DNA from: Pyrus communis
Taxonomy: Eukaryota; Streptophyta; Magnoliopsida; Rosales; Rosaceae
Assembly (NCBI RefSeq): GCF_963583255.1
Contig: NC_084811.1
Coordinates: forward strand, 20,789,742-20,853,741
Reading direction: 5' to 3'
Length of the DNA: 64,000 bases
In this document: positions 44,678 to 57,940 of the stretch, one piece after another
How positions within the stretch are numbered: the stretch's first letter is position 1
Layout: each line of letters begins with the position of its first letter
Translations under genes and position numbers: made by a program
The notes under the pieces: generated by a model
What the model was told of the DNA's origin: nothing
Databases searched by the model: none
What the model saw: only the letters and a program-made list of their open reading frames with translations

Positions 44678-46880
44678 CTTATTAGAAGTCGTAAGGCAGT
44701 GACGACAACACCCCGTTCGATTCCCTCACCTCCAACTTCAACCGCCACTGCTCCAGTAGAAATGGAGCCCAGGCCAGTAAATCTGGTTGATGCGGCTGAT
44801 CCAGTTGCTCCTCGAGTCTCCCAGGCACCGACGTCATCAACCTCTTCAGTTTTGCTACTTGTTAGCTCCAGTCGTGGTCACTGCCGCCCCCGCACGCCTG
44901 ACGAGACATCGGCATCCACTACTGATGCCTCGAGGTCCCAACATGGTAAACATGTGATAAACGCTGATAACTTATTTTTTCTATAGTGCCTTGGTGCTTT
45001 CTCCATACAAACTGTTCCATCTCATACAGGAAGATCAATTAAGCAATGGAACCTAAAAGTTTGTCATTTTATTTCCAATAACTGCTCGAATAAATCTCTT
45101 ATGCTAAATTTTGTCAATATTTTTATTGCTAATAAAATTTGTTGTATGTTGTATCAATGTTTGATATAAATGATTCTATTTGTTGGAGCATGAATGCCAA
45201 TGGTCGATTTCCTATCAAACATGCGACATGAATTCAAAATAATGTAACAACAAATAACTTAAAAATTGAGTTGCTAAATAGAATGTGGAAGTTAAATGTT
45301 CCTCATGAGATTAAAATTTTTAGTTGCCTTTTGATTCTGGATGGGTTACAAACTAGATATACATTGTAATATTTCACTTCGCATCCACTACTGAAGCATT
45401 AATTCAACTTTTATGATTGTTGTTGGATATCATATATTATTCATTACAATGTCTAGGGTTTGGGAATTGTTATAACTTTGGGCGAGGTTCTGCCAAAATT
45501 TCGATTTAATTTGTTGTATTTGTTTGACTGTTTTTTTATTTTTTTCAGCAAAGAAAAATACCCAGGGACCTTGTCGCCAGTTGAAGACGGCGAAGGTCAC
45601 CCAGGTGACCAATGGACGTATCACGATCGAATACAAAGATTGGCATCGGGCTACACCAACGGCAGAGCAGCATAGTGCATTGGCCCACGACATTGGTCAC
45701 ATCATTAAGACATGTTGCCCTATGCAATGGAAGTCTTGGAAGGCGATGTCAGACGAGCTGAGGATGAAGGTGTGTGCGCAATTGTCGGTAAGTATCCTAC
45801 CTTTTAATTGCTTTTCCTTTAAATTTTATATATTTATATTACTTAATGTATGTAATTAATTTGTTACATTGCAGACGAACTACGATTTCAACGGCATCAA
45901 CGACGATATGTTGGTCTACGTCAACAGGCTCCTCACTGAACAGTACAAGCAATGGAAGAACGATTTGCACCAATATTTTGAGACATTTGATGATCTGCAA
46001 GTTGCTTTTTAAGAGGGATGCCCGAAGGAGTTTGAGGACTGGTAAGATAATTCGGTGTGGCTCTTCAGTCATTTTCAAGAACCCGGATATGTGGTACGTT
46101 TTTTATATTAAGTTTACAAGTATTATACGTTTCTTACTAATGTTTATTGATTTTTTTATATTTCATTTAAATTAGAACTAATATGTTTATTTTTTGTATA
46201 ATAGAAGAGGGCGAAACAGGAGCAATCGGGAGAAAAAGACTCTTTTCCACCATTCTGGTTCGAGGCCCTTTTCATATAAGATGGAGGCGCGACGGTTGGT
46301 AATAATAAAGTTTTTCATATTCAATTTTTAATATGTCAGTAATATTAATTTTTTTTCGTACTAACATTTGTCTTCTCTTGTTCTATTCAGGGGGTTCAAA
46401 ATTCCCCGAGATCGATGTCTTTAGAGACGTTTATGTTCAACATGGGGATTAGTTGGCCAAGTCCCTTCATGTAAGTATTCTTCAATTGTAATTATTATCT
46501 TACGCATTCAAGTATCATGGTTATTATTTGAATGTTATTATTAATGTTTCATGTTATATTACACATGTGACTATGATGGTGAATAGGCAGTTGTTTCTTC
46601 AGGAGTCCACCTCCCAGCTTTCTCTCGAGACTCCGCTCGAGTCTATGGATCCCCCTTGAGGATGCGGAGTTTCAGATCCTTACAAAGACCTTGGATCAAA
46701 CTCTCAAGCGAAGGCCGGGGACGTATTGTAAGGGGATGGGGAATGCCTGGCGGCGGGAACTTAGAACCTCTTCATCATCACAATCAAAGAGTGAAGTGAC
46801 AACTTTGAAAGCAAAGGTGGCTGACCTTAGGACTGAGCTGGCCTCGTATAAGAGCCATATGTCACTAATTGTATAGGCCC
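44678..46880 (+). pseudogene. Transposase_24-type CACTA protein, broken (copy B)
   Basis: Exons with GT-AG borders: 44678-44945 (Ser/Pro/Thr-rich), 45549-45787 (TNGRITIEYKDWHRATPTAE, ALAHDIGHIIKTCCPMQWKS), 45875-46093 (NYDFNGINDDMLVYVNRL), 46205-46294 (REKKTLFHHSGSRPFSYKME), 46391-46470 (GGSKFPEIDVFRDVYV) and 46575-46880 (TLDQTLKRRPGTYCKGMGN, then a coiled-coil-like tail). This is the plant Ptta/En/Spm Transposase_24 layout. In-frame stops occur after DDLQVAF, after FEDW and after VQHGD, and the last exon changes frame. It is less damaged than copy A in the second exon. Confidence 0.8.
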
Positions 46881-47584
46881 TCAGTTAGTCTGACATTCGT
46901 CTCCCGGATCTTAGTCCCCCGTCGACATCCGAACAAATATCTGCACGATGGAAACTTCATCATGCAGAATCTGTCGCTCAAAGATTGTGAAGAAAGACTT
47001 TGCGCGACGAACATTAGCATTTGTCGCAAGAACACGGCGCGACGATTTATCCTTCATCGCACAATATTTTTAGGAACGAATGTGTTCGTCCCACAAAATA
47101 CCAAGATACAAACGTGGGACGACTAATATTCGTCTCTAGAAACTTTGCACGATGAAATCTTGTTAGTCGCTAGAATTTTGCAAGACGAAGATATTCGTCT
47201 CGCAAAAAGAAAAATATATTATTTTTTAAATTTAATTTTTTTTTCTGTTTTTTTAATTTTGTAATAAAATAAGAAAATTATATTGCAATTAAAAAATGTA
47301 ATGAAGAGAAAAAATAATTTATTTAAATAAATATAAATTGTATGTACAAGGAAAATGTTTAAAAAGTAAGGGAGTTAAAAACTAAAAAATAATTTGGAGT
47401 AATCTATGGGATCGTCATTCGGAGGCGGTTGGAAATCTTGGGGCAAGAAGGTCTTGGGGTTGGGGGTGGGCTTAGGGGTCGAAGGGGCAGAGTTTTGGGC
47501 ATGCTCAGGTTGGAGGGGTGCGATGGAAATACACTTTACACGACCAACTTTTGTTCGTCGCACTAATAGTTAAATGTAGTAGTG
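44678..47584 (+). mobile_element. Decayed CACTA (En/Spm) transposon, copy B
   Basis: Ends at 47584 in TAGTAGTG, which inverted is CACTACTACATTTAACTATT, followed inward by GTGCGACGAACAAAAG, matching the end of copy A at 14626. Transposase exons lie on the plus strand. Subterminal CGACGAA/TTCGTCG motifs are scattered at 46920-47210. The 5' terminus is not identified and may lie in or before the gap. Confidence 0.7.
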
Positions 47585-50500
47585 AATATTTGTACTTCAA
47601 CAAAATCAACACGATAAAATCAATTGGTAATATGGGCATGACCTTGATCATCAAACATGGCAAAGCCCTTATGTCCTTTGGTGCCTTGGTGGTGGTCCTT
47701 CCTTGTACATTAAGACTACTACACATATAATTGTGCATTTGATCAAAATACCTAGCTAGAGTGTGGGGGAGCTGGAGTTAAGAGTTTGCTACTTATCAAG
47801 GGGTTTAGGGTCAGCGGTACTCCTACTTGAAACCCCCTTGCATCCCTTTCATTCATATTTTTGTGTTTAAATTAAGACCAAATTTCAATACATGTAAGCA
47901 AATTGATTGAAAATTCAATGTTGTGGTTGAAATAATAGAGAAGTTGGGGGCCATTCGAAGGAAGCACCCTTTGATTTAAGGGACTGTTTGTTGCGCAAAT
48001 ATTGCCCTTTGCCCTAATTCTATAGCTTTTTGATTTTTTTTTCTTTCTTTTTTTGTTATATGCCCCTGATTTCATCCCAACTAAAATACAGATGCATGAT
48101 TTTATCATCTCTGGTAAAAGTTTAACTAGGGATGAGAGAGTATAGATTTTATTAATTTTTGTTTATTTACTTACACTTCTCTCCATTCATTTATTATTTT
48201 CCAACAAACATGAGAACATTAGTGGGTGCATTTAAAATAACTAAAAGTGTTTTCATATCACAAATATTTCACTTCTCCATTCATTTATTATTTTCCAACA
48301 AACATGAGAACATTAGTGGGTGCATTTAAAATAACTAAAAGTGTTTTCATATCACAAATATTTCACTTCTCCATTCATTTATTATTTTCCACCAAACATG
48401 AGAACATTAGTTGGTGCCTTTAAAATAACAAAAAGTGTTTTCATATCACAAATATCTCTTCTAATTATGTTTTGCAAAAAAAGTTAAAAATGCTTATGTA
48501 TTTTAAAAAGCACTACATGTGATGTTTTGTGTTTCTTTTCTGAAGCACTTCGAGACTTTGAGTGCTTTTTCACAACGCATTTGCATTTTTTTTTAAATCT
48601 TTCAAGTAATTTCAATAGAAGCAATTTTAAACTGAAGTATTTTCCAAAGAAGGATGCCCAAAATGGCTCTTAAAAGAAATTTTTATACAATGTTTTATAA
48701 TGTTGGTGCAATTGATAGAGAACCCCACTATATGATAGTCTCTTAGCATTTCTCATTTCATATGATGGGCACTAATTTTTTACAAGGCTTTCATAAAAAG
48801 ACAATTTTTTTTTGGTAAAGAAAGACTTCTTTTCCTCAATTTTTTGTTTTTTTGTTTTTTGTTTTTTTTTAAGTCTAAGTCCTCAGTGCTTAATGGTGTG
48901 GGATGAAGTTATGATTTCTTTGATTCTTCGTGTTTTACTTCTTGATTAAATTTTATTTTATTTATTTTTTAATTAATATAGGAGATATTTGTAATTAAAC
49001 AGTACGCTAAAACATAATCAGTTGTCCTAAGAAATTAGACTGCAGAAGCTCTTCCATATTAGTTATAATTTAGGGTCAGAGAGTGGAGCCGGAATTAAGA
49101 GTTTGCTACATATCGGAAAGAGTCAGTGCTACTGCTACTTGAACCCCCGTGCGTCCCTTTCATTCAGATTTTTGTGTTTCATTTAGGACCAAATTTGAAT
49201 ACACACACACACACACACAAATTGATTGAAATTTCAATGTTGGTTATTGGAAAAATGAAGTAGTTTGGGCCTTTAATCCCATAAAACAAACTCTCTCTGA
49301 TTCCTAGGAGGTGTAAATTGCACCTATGTAGCTTAAAGCCTAGACTTGGAGTGAGTCATTTTGGAGTTTTTAAGTGTTAGAACTGTTTTATATTCTTTAC
49401 ATTCATATTTTATGTGCTGAAAATTACAATTATATATATTTTATCAAAAGTTGCATTTCTCTCACCATCTTTCTTCGCGATACTCATCAAAAGTGAATTT
49501 ACTGTTAAAATAAATGAGTTTTCTTAGGTAGCTAGGCAATCATAACCTATATCATATGTGATACATCTGAGACTGCACATTTAATTGTGCATTTGATCAG
49601 GATACCTAGCTAGAGCATGTAGCTGGAGTTAAGAGTTTGCTACGTATCAAAGGGTTTAGGGTCAGTAGTACTGCTTCTTGAACCCCTTTGCAAAAGAAGA
49701 TAATATTAATTTATGTCCCATTAATTCAATATATTTCAACACACACAAAAAATTATGTGTAACCCTAAAATCTATCTATACGTTTCAAGCCAAAGTTCAA
49801 TTTGGCATGGTACATTTCAATTTAATAAGCATACATTTTATTTCGGTATGAATACGTTTTAATTTAGTATGGGTATGTTTCAATTTGAGAATAGATTGTG
49901 CTGGTACATTTCAATTCGATCATACTTGAATTTCAAGAGATGAAAATAAAGAATGAGAAATAACCATTATCGACAATAGTTATCATAATGAAGACCAAAG
50001 TATCACACAACCATTAATTTTAATTTTAATTTTCTCTATTCTTATCGGGTCTTAACATGTCAGGTCATTTTACTTATTAATTTTAACGGGTAAAATGACA
50101 CGACCTGTTAATAACCCGTTATGATAATGGGTATGACACGGTACGACCTACTAAGTAACAAATATTACATGAAAATGACACGAACACGACAAACACAACC
50201 CGTTTGCCAAGTCTAACTTGAGTAACAATCGAATAAGCAATAGCCACATTATTTAGTTTATAAAATTTTGTATAAAGATACATTCTACCTAGCATTCCCT
50301 TTTAGTTTAATATACTACATTGTTGGGACGTTTTGAGAGTGTTTGTGGTCCCATGACCAGTGTCCATGTTTTTTTTTTTTTTTTCTTTTTTTTTTTTCTA
50401 GGATGTTTGAGGGGATATATCCAAAGTCCCAAAGAAGTGAGCTCCCCGTTTTCCTGGGACTGGAACACACCAATGTATCTGACAACTTCTATAGTACGTA

Positions 50501-53500
50501 CGTAGCTAGGCAGATGAATGGTAGTTTAAATTTGAGGTCAATAGTCCAATAAAACAGTGTGAAATGGCAATCATGTCCTTTTAAATTTCAATAAATTAAA
50601 TATCATGTATAACAGTGGAGGTTATAATAGTAATTTCATTATTGCACACTTGTATTTCATTCTGTCACACAGACCCTTTCTTCTTCTTCTTTTTTGTTGG
50701 TCAAGAACCCTTTCCTCAATATAATAACTTACATCACGATTCCCCAAAAAAAAAAAAAAAAAAAAAGGAAGACCTTACACCACGATAGTACTACCAGTAG
50801 AGAGAGAGGATATGTTACATTCATGCATAAGGCACACCAATTGATTTTGTTTTCAAGGGGTTTGCATGCATGAAGAAAGTTGAAATTGAATTGTAAAATC
50901 AATCAATAATTTGGAGGTGAAATTCATTATCGATAATTCGTCTATATAAAAATCTTATTTCCTATAACCGAATTTGAATTTCATTCTCGACAATTCGTCT
51001 ATATAAAAATCTTATTTCCTATAACTGAATTTGTTTTTTACTAAGATAAAACATCAAGAATTGGACGAGCTAGCAAAATGTGTGAGTCTATATAATGTCT
51101 GTCTCTGTAAGACTATAAAAATGGAATAATTCCTTACACCAAATTCATATATGTATAGCTCAAATATCTCATAGAACACCCATAGCTAATGCATTCTCCT
51201 TATATAGTACAAGAAACTAAAGCATGGCCCTTTACGAAAAATGATCTTATTCCTACTCTTTATCATTACCTTCATCTCATTTCTTCCACATTACAATAAC
51301 TTACATGATAACTAACTCGACAACTGAATTTGATTTTCAAGTGTATTATTCGTACTTCAAGAAAATCAACACGATAAAATCAATTGGTAGTACGGGCATT
51401 ACCTTCTTCATCAAATGTGGCAAAGCCTCAATATACATATATATACAAATTGATTGAAACTTCAATATTGGTGGTTGGAAAAAGTGAACTTTAATGAAAA
51501 GTTCTCAAGTTCACTTTAATGAAAAACCACATTTTTACACTAAAAAATCAATCTTGGTACTATTCATTTTACCCTTTATTTTGTCCTTATCATTAAAACT
51601 TAAAGTTTTCAAGTCATTTTCTTTAGTTTTCCTTTAAAAAAAAATGGAGAAGTTGGGGTCCTTTAATCCCATAAAACCAAGTTTTCTCTGATTACTAGCA
51701 GGTGTAAACTTCACCTATATAGCTTAAAGTCTAAACCTAGAGTGGGTCCTTTTAGAGTTCTTAAGCGTTTGAATTGCTTCATATCCCTTAAATTTAGATT
51801 TTATGTGATGGAAAGTGCAATTATATATATTTTATCAAAAGTTGCATTTCTCTCACCATCTTTCTTCGCGATACTCATAAAAAATGAATTTACTATTAAA
51901 ACAAATGAGTTTTCATAGGTAGGCAATCATAGCCTAAATATCCTATGTGGTACATCTGAGACTCCACAATAAATGTGCATTTGATCATAATACCTAGCTA
52001 GAGCATGGAGCTGGAGTTAAGAGTTTGCTACATATCAAAGGGTTTGGGGTTTGTGGTACTGCTACTTGAACCCTGTTGCGTTCCCTTCACTTAGATTTTT
52101 GTGTTTAGTTTAGGACCAAATCTGTATATATATTGAAAATTCAATGTTATGGTTGAAAAGATGGAGAGATTGGGGGCCTTTAATTCCATAATTAAAAACA
52201 AGCTTTATTTGATTCATAGGAGGTGTAAACTGCACCGAGCTTAAAGATTTGACATAGGGGAGAGATTTTTCAATGTGTCCGGTACATGGGGTGGTATACC
52301 ATGTGTTTCTATACAAGTAGTGAGATTATTGTGCTAAAAAATTAATAATATAAAAAATAAAAATTTTCACGACTTATATAATAACATGCGATGTACTACT
52401 TGTGTTACGGGCAGCAGGAAAAATTTCTCGACCTGAAGTGAGTTAATTTGGAGCTTAAGTATTTAAACTGCCTAATATCCCTTTCATTCAGATTTATGCT
52501 CTAAAAATTGCAATTATATCTTTTATTGCATTTCTCCACCACTCTTCCTCGTAATGCTCACCAAAAATGTTTTTACTATTAAAACATATGAGTTTTCATA
52601 GGACAATCATAACCTAAATATCCTAAGTGGGATAACTTATTACTCTTTTGCACCATAACAAATTTGAGGCACTCTGTTAACCTACTGGATTTCGATCTCA
52701 CCCAGATCCTCTTGTGAGAATCCTCACATCCTTTCCGTTCATAGTATATCGTGTGGTCAGAAATCATTTTGAGTTTTTATTTAAAATTAAACACAAACAG
52801 TATCTAATGATTTCTAGCTAGAGCGTGGGGGAGTTGGAGTTAAAAGTTTGCTACATATCAAAGAGTCTAGGGTCAGCTGTACTCCTACTTGAACCCCCTT
52901 GCATCCCTTTTATTCAGATTTTTGTGTTTAAATTACGACCAAATTTCAATACATGTATGCAATTAATTGAAAATTCAATGTTGTGGTTTAAAAAATAGAG
53001 AAGTTGGGGGCCATTCGAAGGAGGCACCCTTTGATTTAAGGGATTGTTTGTTGCGCAAATAATGCCTTATGGCGCAGTGCTAAAAATTTTTTGCATAGTC
53101 ACACATTGCAGGCATTCAGGAAAAATCTATGATGCCACTAATTCCATAGGTTTTTTGTTTTGTTTTTTTTTGTTTTTTTTTTTTTTTTGTGTTTTTTGCT
53201 ATATGCCCCTGATTTTAGCCCAACCAAAATACAGATGCATGATTTTATCATCTCTGATAAAACTTTTATCAAGGGATAAGAGAGTATAGATTTTATAATT
53301 TTTGTTTATTTACTTCACTTCTGTCCATTCATTTATTATTTTCCACCAACCATGAGAACATTAGTGGGTGCATTTAAAATAACGTGTTTTCATATCACAA
53401 ATATTTCACTTCTCCATTCATTTATTATTTTCCACCAAACATGAGAACATTAGCTGGTGCCTTTAAAATAACAAAAAGTGTTTTCATATCACAAATATCG

Positions 53501-56500
53501 TTTCTAACTATATTTGGTAAAAAAAAGTTAAAAATGCTTATGTATTTTAAAAAGCACTACATGTGATGTTTTGTGTTTCTTTTTGGAAGCACTTCGAGAC
53601 TTTGAGTGCTTTTTCAAAACGCATTTGCATTTTTATTAAAAAAAATTAAGTAATTTCAATAGAAGCAATTTTAAACTGAAGTATTTTCCAAAGAAGGATG
53701 CCCAAAATGGTTCTTAAAGAAATTTGTATACAATATTTTATAATGTTGGTGCTAGAATTAACGTTAAAATATGAAATCGCATGGAATTCATAGAAAACAC
53801 CACTATGAGATAATCTCCTTAGCATTTCTCATTTCATATGATGGGCACTGATTTTTTCAAGGTTTTCTTAGTGAGAATTATTATTTTTTTATTTATTTAT
53901 TTTTTTTTTTGCCTACGTCCTCAGTGCTCAATGGTGTGGGATGAAGTTATGATTTCTTTGATTCTTCATATTTTTCTTCTTGATTAACTTTTATTTCATT
54001 TATTTCTTAATTAATATAGGAGATATTTGACTGTGGAAGCTCTTCCATATTCATTTTTTGATTAACATAGTCAGTTGTCCTACGAAATTAGACTGCGGAA
54101 GCTCTTCCATATTAATTATAATTTAGGGCCAGAGAGTGGAGCCGGAGTTAAGAGTTTGGTACATATCGGAAATGGGTTTAGGGTCAGTGCTACTGCTACT
54201 TGTCCCTTTCATTCAGATTTTTGTGTTTCATTAAGGACCAAATTTCAATATACAAATTGATTGAAATTTTAATGTTGGTTATTGGAATAATGAAGTAGTT
54301 GTGGGCCTTCAATCGCATAAAACAAAAGCTTCTCTGATTCCTCGGAGGTGTAAATTTTGCACAGCTTAAAGCCTAGACATTGACTGAGTCCTTTTGGAGT
54401 TTTTAAATGTTTGAACTGCTTTATATTTCTCACATTCATATTTTATGTGCTGAAAATTACAATTATATATATTTTATTAAAAGTTGCATTTCTCTCACCA
54501 TCTTTTTTCACGATGCTCATGAAAAATGATTTTACTGTTAAAATAAATGAATTTTCATAGGTAGGTAATCATAACCTAAATATTTAATGTGGTACATCTG
54601 AGACTACACATTTAATTGGGCATTTGATCAGGATACCCAGCTAGAGCATGTAGCTGGAGTTAAGAGTTTGTTACGTATCAAAGGGTTTAAGGTCAGTGGT
54701 ACTGCTTCTCGAACCCCTTTGCAAAAGAAGATATTATTAATTTATGTTCCATTTATTCAATATATTTCAACACACACAAACACACAAAAGAATAAATTTC
54801 TAATAATAAAAAGCATAAATTTCTAATAAACAAATTGTGGGCGCAAAAAAGACGATGATGTTTTTAACAAAGAAACCAAACAGTGATTTTTTAAACGTAC
54901 CAATGTACTCCAAATATTATTATATACATGATATACACACACACACACACATATGCCTATATATATATTAAAAAAATAGGGTACCAGTAATTTGGTATAT
55001 TATTAATACGTTATATAATCTAAATTTCTGTAAAAATTAGTATTTTGATATGTTATTTATTTTTTTATTGGATACATACCAAGCTACTTATACATTTATA
55101 TTGTCACAATTTTAGTATGTAAAAAAGCTAACACCAAGTTATGTGTAACCCTAAAACCTATCGGTACGTTTCAAGCCAAAATTCAATTGGGCATGGCACA
55201 TTTCAATTTAGTAAGCATACATTTTAATTCGGTATGAATGCGTTTTAGTTTAGTATAGGTACGTTTCAATATGAGAATAGATTGTGCTGGTACATTTCAA
55301 TGTTTTTTTTTAAATAGTGATGGTACATTTCAATTCGATCATACTTGAATCTCAAGAGATGAAAATAACCATTAACGACAATAGTTATCGTAATGAAGAA
55401 CAAAGTATCACACAACTGTTAATTTTAATTTTAATTTTAATTTTCTCTATTCTTATCAGATCTTAACAAGTCAGGTCATTTTACTTGTTAATTTTAATGG
55501 GTAAAATGACACGACTCGTTAAAAACCCGTTAAGATAATGGATATGCCACGGCACGACCGGTAAGTAACATAGATTACATGAAAAAGCATGAACACGGCA
55601 AACATGACCCGTTTGCCGTGTCTAACTTGAGTAATAATCCAATCATTTAGAGCCACATTATTTAGTTTATAAAATTTTGTTTAAAGATTTAGCCTACCTA
55701 ACATTACTTTTTAGTTTAATATACTACATTGTTGGGACGTTTTGAGAGTGTTTGTGGTCCCATGACCAGTGTACATGTTTTTTTTTTCCTAGGATGTTTG
55801 AGGGGATATATCCAAAGTCCCAGATAAGTGAGCCCCCGCTTTGCTGGGACTGGTTGAGACTAATATGTCTAACAACTTCTATAGTACGTACTTAGCTAGG
55901 CAGATGAATGCTAGTTGAAATGTGAGGTCAATAGTCCAATAAAACAGTTTGAAATGGCAATCATGTCCTTTTAAATTTCAGTAAATAAATATTATGTATA
56001 ACAGTGGAGATTATAACAGTAATTTTATTATTGCACACCTGTACTGCCATACAAACCCTTTCTCCATTTTTTTTGGTCAAGAACCCTTTCCTCTATATAT
56101 TAATTTACATCACGATTCTTTCCCAAAATATTTAAAAAAAAAACTTACACCACAATAGTACTACTAATAGAGAGAGAGGAAATGTTACGTCAATGCATAA
56201 GGCTCACCAATTGATTTTGTTTTTAAGGTTGCATGCATGAAGAAAGTTGAAGTCGAATTGTAAAATCAATCAATAATTTGGAGGTGAAGTTCATTCTCGA
56301 CAATTCGTCTATATAAAAATCCTATTTCCTATAACCAAAATTTTTTTACTAAGATAAAACATCAATAATTCGACGAGCTAGCAAAATGTGATGCATATGC
56401 AACTTATGAATCTATATAATGTCTGTCTCTATAAGACTATAAAAATGGAATAATCCCTTACACCAAATTCATATATGTATAGCTCAAATATCCCATAGAA

Positions 56501-56860
56501 CACCCTTAGCTAATGCATTCTATAAGAAACTAAAGCATGACCCTTAAGAAAAATGATCTTAATTATTATCCTACTCTTTATCATCACCTTCATCTCGTTT
56601 CTTCCATATTACAATAATTTACATGATAACTTACTCAACAACTAAATTTGATTTTCAAGTGAATTATTTGTACTTTAACAAAATCAACACGATAAAATCA
56701 ATTGATAGTATGGACATGACCTTGATCATCAAGCGTGGCAAAACCTCAAACGATAGATTTGTTAAATTAGATGTTAGATTAAAATATGGCTTATAGGATG
56801 ATTTTTTTTTTTTTTGGTCAAACGATAGATTTGTTAGATTAGATGTTAGATTAACTACCG
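47585..56860. repeat. Large block of non-coding tandem/segmental duplications (array II)
   Basis: A segment with ACAAAATCAACACGATAAAA-type sequence occurs at about 47600, 51362 and 56680 (as CAAGAAAATC in the middle copy). A GGAGTTAAGAGTTTGCTAC-like segment occurs near 47772, 49090, 49622, 52012, 52835, 54137 and 54653. TTGTGGTCCCATGACCAGTG occurs at 50345 and 55754. 47745-51300 and 52810-56650 align over most of their length with an offset growing from about 5060 to 5400. No ORF has coding character. Parts match array I (17930-27000) in inverse orientation. Confidence 0.75.
48170..48450. repeat. Short tandem triplication (about 94 bp)
   Basis: CACTTCTCCATTCATTTATT ... CATGAGAACATTAG ... GTGTTTTCATATCACAAATA recurs three times in a row. 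The equivalent place in the second segment (53317-53500) has two copies. Confidence 0.85.
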
Positions 56861-57323
56861 ACTGGCTTGAATCCACACCGTCATACAATGGCTCAACTCT
56901 TTTTCATCATTGTGGTAAATGGCCACTCACCTTTTAGAATGAAATTTGTAAGGTTAGTCTTTTTTATCATTCTTGCGTTGCATAATGTTAAAATTACTTT
57001 TTAATTTGACTAGAAGCAGGAGAAAAGTTCTAATAAAATTGTTTCTATTAAAATAAAATAAAAAAATGGATACATAAATTTATAAAAAAAATTAAACAAA
57101 TCCAGGGGCATCTTTTCCCCTTCTTTATCTCTGTTGGACAGAACCCCAGAAACTTAACACTCGAAGGTGTCGCTTTCCTCCTCCTCCTTCCAACGCCGTT
57201 CACCTTTACTCCTCCATTACACCTCCAAGCCCTTACTCCTCCATTAAACTTGAAGTTGCTTTTTCTCGTACTTGTTCATTGATGATGAACCCTAATCTCA
57301 ACTCCCCCAAATGTGTGTTTGCC

Positions 57324-57331
57324 TATAAAAT
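57324..57331 (+). promoter_or_regulatory. Possible TATA box of the 182-aa gene
   Basis: CTATAAAATG lies about 65 bases upstream of the ATG at 57392 and is followed by an ACC trinucleotide repeat (57343-57368). If used, the overlapping upstream ATG at 57279 would not be in the transcript. Confidence 0.35.
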
Positions 57332-57391
57332 GAATGCTGCCACCACCACCACCACCACCACCACCACCTTCAGACAGATAACAATCAAAAT

Positions 57392-57940
57392 ATGGCTGCA
57401 TTCTCCTTTCCATCCTACCTTTCTACCCCTGCCTCCAACAACAACACCACCACCCGGGTCTCTGCAAGATTACCAAATGTTTCTCATCAACATTTGGCCT
57501 TCTCTTCCACTATCGCTTCATCTTCATCATTAACCCTTAAATGCCCAGTAATATCCCTACCTGCGCCCAGCAACACCACCCTGAATAAGGGTGAAATTGT
57601 TGCAGACAACCATTTTCGGTTCCACCCTTCGGAGAGACCCCGCTCTCTCAAGGCTGTACGTACCTTGATGCACGCTGCTAAGTACAAAAATCTTGGAAAA
57701 TCCCAGAAGAAAGCCTACAAAATTGCAGTTGAAGAGCTGATGGCTGAAAGAGTTGTGGTGATGGAGGATATCAAGGATTACAATGCTATGAAGGAATTTA
57801 TTAAAAAGGGGGTATGGGTCCCGGATTTCATGATCGAGAATGATACCAATCCTCATTTCAGGGATACACTGCAGGAGAAAACCCTGAAGCTAGGAAATAC
57901 ACTACGTAGAGAGCACGAGAAAGTGATGAAGAAGCACTGA
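57392..57940 (+). CDS. Unrecognised 182-aa protein with plastid-transit-like N-terminus
   Basis: An intact intronless frame. I do not recognise the family. The first ~70 residues are rich in Ser, Thr, Ala and Asn and poor in acidic residues (MAAFSFPSYLSTPASNNNTT), typical of a chloroplast transit peptide. The remaining ~110 residues are charged and mostly helical in character: RPRSLKAVRTLMHAAKYKNL, SQKKAYKIAVEELMAERVVV, then FIKKGVWVPDFMI and a basic tail ending KVMKKH. The start context (AAAATATGGCT) is good for plants. Codon use and the sharp drop in AT content suggest a real gene, not a shadow ORF. Another frame from 57279 overlaps it, encoding a poly-Thr run from the ACC repeat, and is probably untranslated leader. 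Confidence 0.7.
   Translation: MAAFSFPSYLSTPASNNNTTTRVSARLPNVSHQHLAFSSTIASSSSLTLKCPVISLPAPSNTTLNKGEIVADNHFRFHPSERPRSLKAVRTLMHAAKYKNLGKSQKKAYKIAVEELMAERVVVMEDIKDYNAMKEFIKKGVWVPDFMIENDTNPHFRDTLQEKTLKLGNTLRREHEKVMKKH

Noticed and set aside
47872..54260. Several 60-80-codon ORFs in array II
   Set aside because: Not conserved between the duplicated segments and composed of AT-rich repeat sequence.
57279..57533. 84-codon ORF with a poly-Thr run upstream of the 182-aa gene
   Set aside because: The Thr run comes from the ACC microsatellite, and the frame overlaps the better-supported gene. A TATA box inside it suggests it is not transcribed from its start.
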